Notes: generated from the letters alone by a model not told the origin. A DNA stretch of 64,000 bases from Comamonas testosteroni (GCF_014076415.1 NZ_CP043568.1:3534001-3598000), one strand, 5' to 3'; shown: positions 53,005-63,479, counted from the stretch's first letter. Translations and numbers: made by a program.

Positions 53005-53399
53005 CAGGCTATCCTTGTCTCGCCCAGGATGGCCTTGCCACCCGCATAGAGCTGGGTGCCGGTGCTGCCCAGCAGCTTGAAGTGCCCCGCGCCCGCCTCA
53101 TCCGTGACCAGGCCGCGCCCCACCAGCTTGCCGTCGCTGGTAGCCCAGACGCCGATGGCAGCCTGGCCGCTCGCCAGAATCATGTCGCCGCTGCCGCTGG
53201 CCTGGGTCAGCACCAGATAGCCGCCTTCCGTGATCTGGCCGCAGGGCTTGGTGAGCGTCAGAGTGACGAGCAGTTGCTCAGCTGCGTCATACAGCGAAAT
53301 GCGCGAGGCGTCTGGGCCGGAGTCCGCAAATGCCAGAGTGGCCTGCAGGCGGGCGACCGCATGGGCCTGCGAGATCTCGAATTCGGGCAAGCCGCTCAT
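53004..53399 (-). CDS. Phage tail-associated protein of unknown function
   Basis: 131 residues, beta-rich, no membrane segment (ARLQATLAFADSGPDASRIS, LVLTQASGSGDMILASGQAA). ATGA overlap with the upstream gene and one-base overlap with the tail hub show tight coupling in the tail operon. Not recognised by sequence; structural role inferred from position. Confidence 0.75.
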   Translation of the reverse strand: MSGLPEFEISQAHAVARLQATLAFADSGPDASRISLYDAAEQLLVTLTLTKPCGQITEGGYLVLTQASGSGDMILASGQAAIGVWATSDGKLVGRGLVTDEAGAGHFKLLGSTGTQLYAGGKAILGETRIA

Positions 53400-54856
53400 G
53401 GCATGACCTCCGCCAACTGGTTATTGGCGACGGTCGAGTACTCCTGCAGCTCGTGATCCCAGGCGATCACATCCCACTCATAGCGCGTGGAGATCTCGCG
53501 GAATTCATAGGAGCCGTCAGCCTTGCTCCAGGTCTCGCGGGCGAGATACCCATCCACGCTGCGATGCAGGCGCACCCGACGACGCAATGGGACATTTGTG
53601 GGCGTGCTCTTGCGCGCGACCGTGCCGTAAATGCGCCCCTGGCCGCCGCATTCCACGTCAAGCAGCTTGGATGGAAGGTGGCGGACCATGCTCTGCAGCC
53701 CCTGTGCCGGTGGTTGACTGAGACTTCGCGACTGAATGGACGCTTGAAGCCTCGCCGTCACTGGGGATCGCTCCGTTAGCAGCACGGTTTGACCGTTTGC
53801 CGGGAAGATGCTCAAGGAAATACGGGTCTTCGCCGTCTGCCCATCACCCACCGGGGCTGCCTTGAAGTAACCAGAAATCAACCCTTCCTGTTCGGTATAC
53901 CCCGCAGCCAGGCGCCGCTGGAAACTGCCAGACGCAGAGACACCAAACATGCCAGTCAATGTCGGGGGAGGCGTCCAAGAGCCACCAACGATAGCGACTT
54001 GCACCTGAGACAAGGAGACAATACCCAGGCCGTAGGGCTTGACGTCAATGGGCAACGCATCCTGCCCCTGAAATGACCCGCTGACCGCATCAGCCAGCAG
54101 ATCAATCTGAGGCATCAAACCACCAGCATTGACCGCAACGCAGCCCGCATTCAGCCGTCCGGCCATTGCCTGCTTCACCGTAACGGTCTCCGCTCCAGCG
54201 CTGCCCAGTGTTTTGGGCTTGGACAGGACGGATTGCCATTGATTCACACCAGCATCCGAGGCAACAGGAGATGTGACAAGCAGTGACCAACCAGCCGGCA
54301 CATCCAGTGCGCTACGGTGCATTACAAAGGTCAGAAGCAAATCCCCCGCCACGCTGTTGGGTGGGACGGTCACAACAGCCTCCGTTCCAGAATCGATAAT
54401 GACTTCATCCAGGAACTGGCGCACCGATACTTGTGGGGGGGCCTCTGGATACCAAGCGTTCGCACTAGGCAACTGATACTGATAGCGATAGCTGTCGCTA
54501 GCAGCATTGCTAAACCAAAGGCCGTCAATCAGTGCCTGAATCTGCAAACGAGAACATGCTCGAGCGCGGTCAGTGCCGCAGCCCAAGCGAACTCGCGTAA
54601 TATCCTTCGCTGAAGGCAACGCCCACTGGATATAGAAGCCCGGTGATCGAGCGTCAGCTGCGGCAAACCGGCAGCCTGTCTGCATATCACTATCGGCCAG
54701 CGCTGCCAAAGAACCGCTGATAGGCCGATGACTGCTTGTCAGGACGGCTCCGACATCGACTCTGCCAAACATGTCATAGAGGTGTATCTCCGACAGCTCA
54801 AGATCACCACTGCCGAACGTGTCGATACCGTAGATACGCCATACCGTGGTTGCCAT
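53396..54856 (-). CDS. Phage tail protein with discoidin-like N-terminus
   Basis: 486 residues from the ATG at 54856, preceded by GGAGG. The first 130 residues (DLELSEIHLYDMFGRVDVGA, GFYIQWALPSAKDITRVRLG) resemble a galactose-binding/discoidin fold, and the last 90 (GRIYGTVARKSTPTNVPLRR, SKADGSYEFREIS) resemble a carboxypeptidase-regulatory/Ig-like domain seen in tail proteins. Candidate for host-surface binding. Confidence 0.75.
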   Translation of the reverse strand: MATTVWRIYGIDTFGSGDLELSEIHLYDMFGRVDVGAVLTSSHRPISGSLAALADSDMQTGCRFAAADARSPGFYIQWALPSAKDITRVRLGCGTDRARACSRLQIQALIDGLWFSNAASDSYRYQYQLPSANAWYPEAPPQVSVRQFLDEVIIDSGTEAVVTVPPNSVAGDLLLTFVMHRSALDVPAGWSLLVTSPVASDAGVNQWQSVLSKPKTLGSAGAETVTVKQAMAGRLNAGCVAVNAGGLMPQIDLLADAVSGSFQGQDALPIDVKPYGLGIVSLSQVQVAIVGGSWTPPPTLTGMFGVSASGSFQRRLAAGYTEQEGLISGYFKAAPVGDGQTAKTRISLSIFPANGQTVLLTERSPVTARLQASIQSRSLSQPPAQGLQSMVRHLPSKLLDVECGGQGRIYGTVARKSTPTNVPLRRRVRLHRSVDGYLARETWSKADGSYEFREISTRYEWDVIAWDHELQEYSTVANNQLAEVMP

Positions 54857-54857
54857 C

Positions 54858-56036
54858 TCAAGACCTCCAGGGGCCGGTGATATCCAGGAAGGCCACGCCC
54901 TGGCTGCCTCCGCCAGGGGAGCCGATCTGCACACTAAGCAGTTGCTTGCCGGAGAACTGCCCTTGCCCCTGGGTGATCGACACATCCGAGCCGAAGCCCG
55001 CCAGCACTGATGACTGCGGGCAGTGGTATGCCCCCGGCATGCTGCCGCGAGGCGCTGCATTATTTGGACCATCGGTGAGCAAGATGGCCGACAGGTGCAG
55101 GCTGTTGTCTACGGTTGACGGAAATGTCCCCAGGAAACCGTCATAGCCGGAGGGGCTGGATACAGTACCCATCACCTTGCGGAAGGACTGCACCGCATTG
55201 CCCATGCCGTGAGACATGCGCTTGATCGTAAAGCCGGCGCTGCTGCCCGTGGTGAAAACACAACCCACAGTGCTGTTGTAGGCCACGTCGCTGACGCCTG
55301 TCAGGACAGCCCCCCAGGCGTCGCCGCTGCGAAAGCTGTTGAGATCCCCCATGTGGTAAGACGTCAGCGCGTAGCCTCCAGAGCTGGCGGGTGTTGACGC
55401 GGTGTAGATTCCGATCATCAGATAGAAACCGCGCGAGTCGCCTGCAAGCGCCCAGTACGAAGACGCAGTGCCGCTGCTGCGCTTGTGCCAGTAGTACCCG
55501 CCAGCGACCGTCAGCGGCGCAACCCCCACACCGTTGTCCACGTCCGTCATGGACTCGTACATCTGTACCCGGGCGTATTGCGCATTCGTGTCGTCCACGC
55601 GGTAATAGGTGCGGGTCGACGCTGGGTCTGTTGGCCTGTAGACGGCTTTGTTCGTTCCAGCAAAGACCTTCTCCCACCCGAGCGGGGCCATCTTGAAACT
55701 GATGGAGCCGGTAACGGCACCGTCCGGCAGGTCGGTCTTGAACTCCACCCAGGCATTGGCGACAGCCGTCACCTTCTGCTCGCCGTTCAGGGCCGAGGGC
55801 GTTGCGCCGGACACAGTGATTACGGCATGGGCCTCGGCCGCACTCTTGCCGCTGGCAAAGTTCAGGCGGCAGATGCCGTTGCTGATGACCGCCGAATCCA
55901 CGCCCTTTGCGCCCCAGCCGTTGACCAGGAACGCATCGAGCGCGCCGATCAGGGAGCCTGCGGTGCCACCAATAGCCGGTGCCCCGGCCATGGAGCTGTA
56001 TGCGTGCTTGACGCTGGTATCTACAGGGGATGCCAT
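54858..56036 (-). CDS. Phage tail-region protein of unknown function
   Basis: 392 residues, Ser/Gly/Thr-rich and beta-rich, start ATG at 56036 preceded by GGAGAGA. Its stop is next to the start of the 486-residue gene. Segments such as YYRVDDTNAQYARVQMYESM and GGYYWHKRSSGTASSYWALA suggest a fibrous or receptor-binding tail protein. No named family recognised. Confidence 0.75.
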   Translation of the reverse strand: MASPVDTSVKHAYSSMAGAPAIGGTAGSLIGALDAFLVNGWGAKGVDSAVISNGICRLNFASGKSAAEAHAVITVSGATPSALNGEQKVTAVANAWVEFKTDLPDGAVTGSISFKMAPLGWEKVFAGTNKAVYRPTDPASTRTYYRVDDTNAQYARVQMYESMTDVDNGVGVAPLTVAGGYYWHKRSSGTASSYWALAGDSRGFYLMIGIYTASTPASSGGYALTSYHMGDLNSFRSGDAWGAVLTGVSDVAYNSTVGCVFTTGSSAGFTIKRMSHGMGNAVQSFRKVMGTVSSPSGYDGFLGTFPSTVDNSLHLSAILLTDGPNNAAPRGSMPGAYHCPQSSVLAGFGSDVSITQGQGQFSGKQLLSVQIGSPGGGSQGVAFLDITGPWRS

Positions 56037-56052
56037 ATCTCTCTCCGGGAAA

Positions 56053-59000
56053 TTAGTTGGATTGCGGGCGGTTCACATCACCGCGCGCCAGGATGGAAAA
56101 GCTGTGCTCGATGCCGGTCTCGGGTCCCGGCTGGATGGTGCGCACGACCCAGAAGGGGTAGATGGCCCCCACGGTATTCATGCGCAAGATGTTTCCGATG
56201 GCCCAGCCGCTGCCCCAGCCCAGCGGCTGGATCGTGAAATAAGGCTTGCCCGTGGCCGGGTTGAGTGGCGAGCAGACGCTGTTGATGTCGCCCGTGGCAA
56301 TCACGCCCACATGCTCGCCAATCACCCGAAACTGCGTGGTGCTGGTGAACTCCAGCACCCAGCGCTCGGTGCTGCCGCCCGCATTGGTGATCTCAATGGG
56401 CGTGACACCCTGGTCGTACTTGGCGGGCGGCTCCTGCCCCATCAGGGCGTCAGACCAGGCGTTATCGACCCAGGTCTTTTGCGCAAAGGCCAGGCTCACC
56501 CGAGCACGGCGGTCGCTGGCCTGCAGGGCGCTGGAAACATAGGTGCCGTCCTTGGGGTAGTCATGGGTCAGCGCCCGGTTGAAAGTGATCTCGCCCGAGA
56601 TCTGCACATCCGTGGCCGTGGCCATGTCCTCGATGCGATCCTCAATCGTCACCGGCATGGTCATTGCCGACACATCGGTAAAGGTGACCAAGCCGGCCTC
56701 CAGATCGACGGAGTAGCCGGTGTTCAGGGTCTTGCCGTTGGCATCCCTCACCACCACGCGAGACAGTCGCACGCGGGCCAGATTGACGGTCTGGCCGTTG
56801 CTGACGTTGAGCTGGGCGCTGGTCTTGGTGTGTCCCACCACGCACAGCGAGCCAGGCCGGAAGATGGGCACCTTGCCGTCGCTGGGCAGGCGCACCGGGT
56901 CGATGCCGATGATGTCGGCATTCATGGGCAGATAGGCATAGGCCACCGCCGTGTAGCGCAAGGCGCTGGCGACAACCGGCTGGGGCTTGAAGATCTTGCC
57001 GTCCGGCTGCACGTTGGCCGCGTCATACCAGGGCTCAGCCTCATTGCCTGCGACCACGACCAGGCTGCCAAAGCCCAGGCGCACCAGGCCGGTTTCGTAG
57101 TCCACCGTGCCGACCACGCCAGGGGCCGTGATGCTGCCGTCAATGCCTGCGCTGACGTTCTGCGAGCCGCCCGAGGCCCTGGGAACCTGTACCGTGAGGG
57201 AGCCGGGACGCAGGGGAGCTGCCGCCGTGCGGAACACGTAGGCGCTGCTGATGGCGTCGCCCAGCGTGGTGATGCAGCCTGCACGGCGCAGCGTATTCGC
57301 ATTGCCCGGCGTCCACGAGGTCAGGCCCACACGGCCTGTGGCGTAGTTGATGCTGCCGCGCGTCACAAAGCCGCCCGAGGTCAGCACCCGCAGCACGCCC
57401 CTGCCGTCATCGCTCCAGGGCTGACCGCTGGAGGGCATGAGCACGACCGAACCCGGCACCACCGGGGCCTGCACGCCCGTGACCAGGTCAAACTCGGGCG
57501 CAAACGTGACCTGCAGCGTGCGGCGCGTGGCGCTGCCTGCGGCGCGAAAGCGGATCTTGACGTAGCCGCTTTCGTCGTTGGGGTAGATCGACGGGGCATT
57601 CAAGTACTCGATACCCTCGTAGTTGAGGCGGTACTTGGCGACCTCGCCATTGAAGCCGCCGCCGCTGACCTGACTGGATGAGTACACCGGCTTGGGGATC
57701 TTGATGACCACATCAGGATTGAAGTCCACCGCGCCCGTGCTGTAGTTGATCGTGCCGACCTGCACGCCATTGAGCATCAGCTTGCCGTTGCCGTCATCGC
57801 GGGCGAGCTGGGTCGGGTCCACCAGCGTCACGCCCATTTCCTTGAGCTGGTCGCGGGTGTACAGGCCGAGGACGCTCTGGTCGGTCAGCGTGTTCCACTC
57901 CACCTCGACCGTGAATGGCACCAAAGCGCCTTGGCCCGCCGATACGGCCAGACGGCCCTGGCCGTTGCGCGACGGATGCTGCAGGTTCACCTCCACCGCA
58001 GGAGCCGTGTCGACCGTGACATCCAGCACCGTGCCCACGGCGGGCAGCAGCTTCGGAGCAAACAGCACTTCGGAGCGGCCCACCCTCACCTCGCCCGTGG
58101 CGTCTCCCTGGAGCTGCCAGGCAGCGGTGGCCGTGGCCGTGCGCTGGGTCTGGCCGTCCATCCACGCGATGGAGAAAGCGCCGGGATAGAGCGCCTGGCC
58201 AGCAGGCAGAGCCAGGGCGATGGTCTGGCTGATCAGCAGATCGGCGGCGGGCTGCACGGTTTCCTGCGTGGGCACGCCCCAATGCTGGACGATGGAGCTG
58301 CCCACATCGGGCAAGGCCCCCAGCGTGACGACAAAGCTGCCAGTCTCGGCGCTATAGGTGCCCGCGCCATAGCTGGAGTCGGTACCGCGCAGGGTGCCGT
58401 CGCCCGAGTCCGAGAGCACATACCAGCGGCCCTGTGCCCGATAGCTAAAGCTCAGCGTGCCGCGCGCGGGCAGCGGTGTGATGAAGCCGGTGTAGCTCTG
58501 GCTGCGGTTTTCCGCAGTGATGCGGATCTCGCTGGACTGCGGCATGCGCTGCATATAGGCGGCGGGCCGGTAGCTGATGGTCTTGCTGCCCGAGTAGTCG
58601 CCAGAGTTGGAGGTGACGATGCCGTTGGCATAGTCCACCAGCCCGATTTGCTGGGTGCCCGACATCAGAATGCCGCCCTTGTCGGTAAAGGTCACACCTC
58701 CCACCACGATGGACAGCGATCCTGGCAGGCAGCCACCCGGCAGGGCCAGGCTGGTGGTGGAGTTCCAGGTCTGGGCGGTGCTGAAAGTCACGGCCTCGGC
58801 CGCAGAGATGGGCAAGCCTGCCGCCGCATAGGGAATGGCGGCCGGGATGGGCGTCTCACTCTGGGCCGAAGGCACGATCTGGGTCATGATCGTTTTAGCG
58901 ATGATGGTGAAATCGCCCAAGGCTGCAGCTTTCTGCAAAGGCGTGACGCCCACATAACTGCCCGCATCGGCCACCACCGTATCGCGCAAGCGGGCGCTGT

Positions 59001-59646
59001 TGAGCAGGCGTGTGAACTGGCGGCTGGCCGGGGAGCCGGTGAAGCCGTAGCGCAGCGCATCCGAGATCTCGACAGAGACAATCACCGCCTTGTAGTCTTT
59101 ATCTGTGTCATAGGTGAAGGAGCGCTCCACGCTGGTCACGCGAATGGCGCGGACATACTGCATCTGCTCATTCGCCAGCCCTTCATTGCCCACCAGCACC
59201 AGGGTCTTGCCTACGGCAGGCAGTTCGGTGCCGGGGCGCTGAAAGATCTGAATGACGCGCTGGCCCTTGATGTGGTTCTCGTAGAGATAGCCCGCCCATT
59301 CAGCCCCCTTGTTGAGGTAGGCCTCCAGCCGGGCCTGCGCCTGGGCACGGGTGTCATAGACCCCACCCGTGGCAAACAGGGTGATGGAGATATTGGGATC
59401 TTCGGGGGGCTTTGCCACGATGACATTGCTGCCCTGGTAGGTGTCGCGGTCTTGGGTGTCCACGCCCACATGCACCTGACGCAGGTTGGCGCGGCCCGTG
59501 GCTCTATCCATCTCGGAAATGTCGGGCATGACGGCGTTTTCTTGACCGGACTCGATCACGACCGTGGACGGCCCGCCGCCGCCCTCAGGCACATCGTCCA
59601 TGACTCGGCTGGCTCGCAGCTGGATGTCGCCTTGCAAAATGGGCAT
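56053..59646 (-). CDS. Large phage tail protein
   Basis: 1197 residues from ATG 59646, with GAGG upstream (the frame stays open two codons further). Beta-rich with repeated blocks of the form G-x-I-N-Y-x-T-G-x-V (VGTINYSTGAVDF, RGSINYATGRVGL, VGTVDYETGLVRL, IGLVDYANGIVTS), at least four imperfect copies, suggesting duplicated domains. It follows the tape measure region and probably forms the tail tip or fibre base. Confidence 0.8.
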   Translation of the reverse strand: MPILQGDIQLRASRVMDDVPEGGGGPSTVVIESGQENAVMPDISEMDRATGRANLRQVHVGVDTQDRDTYQGSNVIVAKPPEDPNISITLFATGGVYDTRAQAQARLEAYLNKGAEWAGYLYENHIKGQRVIQIFQRPGTELPAVGKTLVLVGNEGLANEQMQYVRAIRVTSVERSFTYDTDKDYKAVIVSVEISDALRYGFTGSPASRQFTRLLNSARLRDTVVADAGSYVGVTPLQKAAALGDFTIIAKTIMTQIVPSAQSETPIPAAIPYAAAGLPISAAEAVTFSTAQTWNSTTSLALPGGCLPGSLSIVVGGVTFTDKGGILMSGTQQIGLVDYANGIVTSNSGDYSGSKTISYRPAAYMQRMPQSSEIRITAENRSQSYTGFITPLPARGTLSFSYRAQGRWYVLSDSGDGTLRGTDSSYGAGTYSAETGSFVVTLGALPDVGSSIVQHWGVPTQETVQPAADLLISQTIALALPAGQALYPGAFSIAWMDGQTQRTATATAAWQLQGDATGEVRVGRSEVLFAPKLLPAVGTVLDVTVDTAPAVEVNLQHPSRNGQGRLAVSAGQGALVPFTVEVEWNTLTDQSVLGLYTRDQLKEMGVTLVDPTQLARDDGNGKLMLNGVQVGTINYSTGAVDFNPDVVIKIPKPVYSSSQVSGGGFNGEVAKYRLNYEGIEYLNAPSIYPNDESGYVKIRFRAAGSATRRTLQVTFAPEFDLVTGVQAPVVPGSVVLMPSSGQPWSDDGRGVLRVLTSGGFVTRGSINYATGRVGLTSWTPGNANTLRRAGCITTLGDAISSAYVFRTAAAPLRPGSLTVQVPRASGGSQNVSAGIDGSITAPGVVGTVDYETGLVRLGFGSLVVVAGNEAEPWYDAANVQPDGKIFKPQPVVASALRYTAVAYAYLPMNADIIGIDPVRLPSDGKVPIFRPGSLCVVGHTKTSAQLNVSNGQTVNLARVRLSRVVVRDANGKTLNTGYSVDLEAGLVTFTDVSAMTMPVTIEDRIEDMATATDVQISGEITFNRALTHDYPKDGTYVSSALQASDRRARVSLAFAQKTWVDNAWSDALMGQEPPAKYDQGVTPIEITNAGGSTERWVLEFTSTTQFRVIGEHVGVIATGDINSVCSPLNPATGKPYFTIQPLGWGSGWAIGNILRMNTVGAIYPFWVVRTIQPGPETGIEHSFSILARGDVNRPQSN

Positions 59647-59648
59647 CG

Positions 59649-60044
59649 TCAAACCTCAATGAATCGGAAAGTGGGGAGATACAGCTGCTCGGGCGATTCC
59701 TCACCGTCCTGCAGCTTGAAAACGGGCTGGCCTGTAAATCCACCCTTGGCGTGGTCGAACATGACCTGGCGGGCCTGGCCACGCAGCACAAGCGTGAGTT
59801 GGATGCCGGGCAGCTCGGCCCAGGCCTGCAGCGTTGAGCACAGCGCCCGTGTGATCCAGGCGGCGGTTTCGGTGCCCATCAATGTGATGGGACGACCGGC
59901 CTGCTTTAAAGCCACATCCACCAGCAGCGCGCCCGTGGTGCTGTAGCTGCTGGCCTGATCGACCGGGCTCCAGCTGAACTCGTCCTGCCAGTCCAGGCGG
60001 TCGCTGATATGGGCGGTGGTGCCGTTGTAGGTAAGCGTGATCAT
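59649..60044 (-). CDS. Phage tail assembly-region protein
   Basis: 131 residues. Overlaps the tape measure stop (ATGA). A short beta-rich domain (MITLTYNGTTAHISDRLDWQ, then GQPVFKLQDGEESPEQLYLP). It fits a distal-tail or minor tail protein by position; family not recognised. Confidence 0.75.
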   Translation of the reverse strand: MITLTYNGTTAHISDRLDWQDEFSWSPVDQASSYSTTGALLVDVALKQAGRPITLMGTETAAWITRALCSTLQAWAELPGIQLTLVLRGQARQVMFDHAKGGFTGQPVFKLQDGEESPEQLYLPTFRFIEV

Positions 60045-63000
60045 GAGGACGAGGCCCCTTTCTGGCGGCTCAGCTCTCCGAGAAACTGGTTAAGCGAGGC
60101 GGCACCAGCCGGGTCGGTGTTGACCTGGCCATAGGGCTGGCCGTTGAGCTGCAGATTGATGGTTGAGATCTGACGCGAGACCATGGCTTCCAGCGGCGTC
60201 TTGCTGGAGTTCTCCGCGTTGCCGTTGCCCTTCATGGTGTTGCGTAGCTCCATCGCATCCACCTCACGGTTCCACTCGAACATGGTCATGTCGTGCATGA
60301 AGTTGCCGAGCTGGCCACCGCTTTGCGTTGAGAACGGGTTGTCCCTGACGTACTGCTCTTTCCACTTGGCCAACCATGCATCGGCCTGGGCCTTGCTCTC
60401 GAATGCTGGAACCGCATCGGCCCCGCGAATGGTTCCTGCATTGCGTTTGGCCTCCATGAGCTGCAGCTCACGGGTGGCCAGCTCATTGGCTTTTTCTTGA
60501 GAGGCGATTTCTCGCTCACGCTCGGCGTTCAAGTGCTCCAGGGCCGTGCGGTGCTGATCGATGGCATTGGCTGCCCGGCTGTGTGAGCCAGCCGAATCGT
60601 CGACCGAGCCCTTGAGCCTGAGCGTGGCCCGACCGGCACTGTCGACCGCAACCTCATATCCGCGCATGGCAGCCTCTGCCTGGACCCAGGCTGGCGCAAT
60701 GCCCTTGTTGGCCGCAATCGCCGCATCGGCGGACTTTTTAAAGGCCTCGCCCATTTCACGGGCGCTGGCCGTGCCGCTGTCGCGCAGCACGTCATAGGCG
60801 GCTTTTGCATCGGCTGCCGTCTTCTTGAGCGTTTCATCCGAGGTAATACCCAGCTGCTTGAATGCCTCACGCACGCTATTAATGCCAGGCGTGGCGGCGT
60901 CCAGAGCATCCTTGAGCGCATCGGCTTTCTTTTTGGCCTGGTCGAGCAAACCATCTGCCAGTGGCTGGCCCAATGCACCACGCACCGATTCGATTTGTTC
61001 TCGAATGGCCTTTAAAGCGGCTTCACTGTCCGCGCTTTCAATGGCTTTGCTGAAACTCGCATTCAGCACTCGGCCAGTGTCGACACCCTCTTCCTTGAGT
61101 TTGCCCAGTTGGTCAATAATCGCCTGAGTATCATTAATCGCACTGCGAGATGCAGCGGCAATATTCCCACGTAGCACGTCATATTCAAGCCCAGCGCGCT
61201 TAATTGCTTCGGTCAGAACCGCATCGGTTAATTGCGCCAGGCGCTGCGCTTCACGGCTACTGCCCAAAAATGCCGCCCTGGCATTGGCTTCGAATACCGC
61301 TAAATCCTTGCCCGATAAAGCCTTGGCCCAAGCCGCCTCGGTTTCGCTGGCCGTAATCTTTGCGGTCTCGCCCAGCTTATCCAGCGTGGCCGCAAAATCC
61401 TTGATGCCTTGAATCTTGGTTAAATCAAAACCTTCGGTGACGCTCTTTAAGGCATCGGCACTGGCTTTGCCGGACTTTGTGAGATGCTCAAACTCGGCCA
61501 CGGCATTGCGTGCAGCCTTGGACAAATCAAAGAGCTTGTCTGCCGCGTCCTGGGTTTTCTGGGCCTCGGCGGCACGCGCTGCCGCCAATTCACGCGCAGC
61601 TGCGGCTGCGGCTTTTTCCGCCTTTTCCAGCTCTTCGGTCCGGTCCTTATATCCCGCGAGCTTGGCCGCGCTCTCCCCTATCCAGGTACCGATATCTTTG
61701 ATGTTGGAAACAATGCCAACCAAAGTGAAAGTCTTGAGCCCACCCATGACCGCCGCAAATCGGCTGGTACTGGCTGCAGCTCCTGCGGCTGCCGCCTGCG
61801 TGGCCACGAGCTGGGCATTTGCAGCAGCGATGCCTGTAGCTGCCACTTGCGTAGCTTGGCCAATGCCCAGAAAGTGCTGCGCCAGGCGCAATGCAGTGAA
61901 TGCCACCGCAGCCTGGCCTAAATCCATCAGCAGGCCCGCAATGCTCTGCAGGTTATTGGCCAGCAGTTGAATGGCTTTGGCCGCTGCGGCGCTGGCACCA
62001 TTCGCCTGGTCCACCTTTTGCACGTACAGGGTCCACTGCGTGGACAGATCCTGCATGGCCCTGCCCACGGTGGGCGGCAAGCGCTGAAACTCTGCGGCAA
62101 CGGCTGCACTTTGGCCCTGCAGGGTAGTAATCACCGTCTGTGTGGTCAGCAAGCCTGACTCAGCCATCTTGCGCAACTCACCGGTGGTCACGCCCAGACC
62201 ATCAGCCAGTGCCTTGGCCAGACGCGGAGCCTGCTCCATGACGCTGTTGAATTCTTCGCCACGCAGCACCCCGCTCTGCAAGCCTTGAATCAGCTGGGTA
62301 ATGGCAGCAGAAGATGCCTCTGTGCTTGCGCCGCTGATCTGAACAGTCTGGTTGATCGTTTCCGTCAGCCCCAGGCTCTGCAGGCTGGCCTTCTCGGCAC
62401 TCAGACCGGCATCACGCCCGGCCTGAGCAATGCGAGAAAACAGCACCCCGGTATCTTCAAGCGCACTGTGGGTGCGCAGCGCCACCTCGGTCACGCCCTC
62501 CCACGATCGTGTGAAGTTCTCGCCCTCACCCGTGACCAACTTCATGCGGGCCTGCAGGTTGTTGGCCTGGTCAGCAGTAGCGGCCAGGTCGAAGGCGAGA
62601 TTTTTAAGGCCCTGCAGCGACTGCAGTCCTATATAGAACTTCTGCAGCCGGTCCAGCTGCTTGCTGATGGACTCCACGCCATCACCGATCTGGCGGTGGC
62701 TGCGCACCATGCTGGCGGCGGCATTCTGTGCGCCAGCTGCAGCACCTTGGTGAGCGGGCACCAACGTGAGCACCGATTCACGGACTTGCTCCACCTCCTG
62801 GCGCAAGCGCTGCTGCGCCTGCTGGGCATTCTGTCCAGCGACGCCAAAGCGCTGCAGTTCACCTTGGGCCTGAGACAGGGCCTGCTTCTGCAGGTCGAAG
62901 GTGGAGCGCGCACTATCTGCTGCTGCATTAAGCTGCCGAAGCGCGGCTGCTTCTTTTTCTGTGGGCGGGCCAAGCGCCGAGATCTGACGACCGTAGTTTC

Positions 63001-63250
63001 TGGCCTCGGTCTCTGCCTGGCGCAAGCTGGTAGCCGATGACCTGGCCTCGGCCTCCAGCTTGGTGAACGTGGTGATCGCGGCGTCCTGCTGGGCCAATTC
63101 GCGCAGCCTGGTTGCCGCCGTGCGCGCCTCAACCGCAACCTCGCCCTCCAGGACCTTGGCAACATTCTCCAGATCGTCAGCCAGGCCCACGATGGACTCA
63201 CGCCCCGTGACCCCGGTGTCAATCTGCAGGCTGATTTGCTTATCTGTCAT
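60041..63250 (-). CDS. Phage tape measure protein
   Basis: 1069 residues. Long coiled-coil/Ala-rich helices flank a tape-measure domain of the TIGR02675 type (about residues 200-400): GENFTRSWEGVTEVALRTHS, GLQSGVLRGEEFNSVMEQAP, LADGLGVTTGELRKMAESGL. Hydrophobic segments near 435-510 (AVAFTALRLAQHFLGIG; FAAVMGGLKTFTLVGIVS) are usual. It sets tail length and ejects with DNA. GC falls in its middle (a row near 61 kb counts about 53%). Confidence 0.94.
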   Translation of the reverse strand: MTDKQISLQIDTGVTGRESIVGLADDLENVAKVLEGEVAVEARTAATRLRELAQQDAAITTFTKLEAEARSSATSLRQAETEARNYGRQISALGPPTEKEAAALRQLNAAADSARSTFDLQKQALSQAQGELQRFGVAGQNAQQAQQRLRQEVEQVRESVLTLVPAHQGAAAGAQNAAASMVRSHRQIGDGVESISKQLDRLQKFYIGLQSLQGLKNLAFDLAATADQANNLQARMKLVTGEGENFTRSWEGVTEVALRTHSALEDTGVLFSRIAQAGRDAGLSAEKASLQSLGLTETINQTVQISGASTEASSAAITQLIQGLQSGVLRGEEFNSVMEQAPRLAKALADGLGVTTGELRKMAESGLLTTQTVITTLQGQSAAVAAEFQRLPPTVGRAMQDLSTQWTLYVQKVDQANGASAAAAKAIQLLANNLQSIAGLLMDLGQAAVAFTALRLAQHFLGIGQATQVAATGIAAANAQLVATQAAAAGAAASTSRFAAVMGGLKTFTLVGIVSNIKDIGTWIGESAAKLAGYKDRTEELEKAEKAAAAAARELAAARAAEAQKTQDAADKLFDLSKAARNAVAEFEHLTKSGKASADALKSVTEGFDLTKIQGIKDFAATLDKLGETAKITASETEAAWAKALSGKDLAVFEANARAAFLGSSREAQRLAQLTDAVLTEAIKRAGLEYDVLRGNIAAASRSAINDTQAIIDQLGKLKEEGVDTGRVLNASFSKAIESADSEAALKAIREQIESVRGALGQPLADGLLDQAKKKADALKDALDAATPGINSVREAFKQLGITSDETLKKTAADAKAAYDVLRDSGTASAREMGEAFKKSADAAIAANKGIAPAWVQAEAAMRGYEVAVDSAGRATLRLKGSVDDSAGSHSRAANAIDQHRTALEHLNAEREREIASQEKANELATRELQLMEAKRNAGTIRGADAVPAFESKAQADAWLAKWKEQYVRDNPFSTQSGGQLGNFMHDMTMFEWNREVDAMELRNTMKGNGNAENSSKTPLEAMVSRQISTINLQLNGQPYGQVNTDPAGAASLNQFLGELSRQKGASSS

Positions 63251-63269
63251 GGATTCCTACAATGGGCGG

Positions 63270-63428
63270 ATGACTCGTCTCATCGCCTTCATTGCATGCA
63301 TCGCCTTCCTGGTGGGTGCAGGAGTGTCTGTGCGTGCAGGCATGGCACTTGCGGCAGTGGCCTACGGCCTGCTCGGTGCCTATGTCCTGTGGACCGGGCT
63401 GCAGATGCTTCTTGGCCCCAGACGGTGA
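63270..63428 (+). CDS. Possible small two-helix membrane protein, antisense to the tail genes
   Basis: 52 residues: MTRLIAFIACIAFLVGAGVS, a short linker, and a second hydrophobic helix AGMALAAVAYGLLGAYVLWT. It is on the strand opposite the tail operon in a 281-base gap, with GGGCGG just upstream. Hydrophobic pattern favours reality, but no homologue is known to me. An alternative is that the gap is only regulatory. Confidence 0.42.
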   Translation: MTRLIAFIACIAFLVGAGVSVRAGMALAAVAYGLLGAYVLWTGLQMLLGPRR

Positions 63429-63479
63429 CGCTGCTTGAAAGCGGCTTTCAGGCATCACTGTCGGTTTTTGAGCGCCAAC

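Noticed and set aside
55648..59946. Two long plus frames opposite the large tail protein
   Set aside because: Shadows of GC-rich minus genes; no motifs or ribosome sites.
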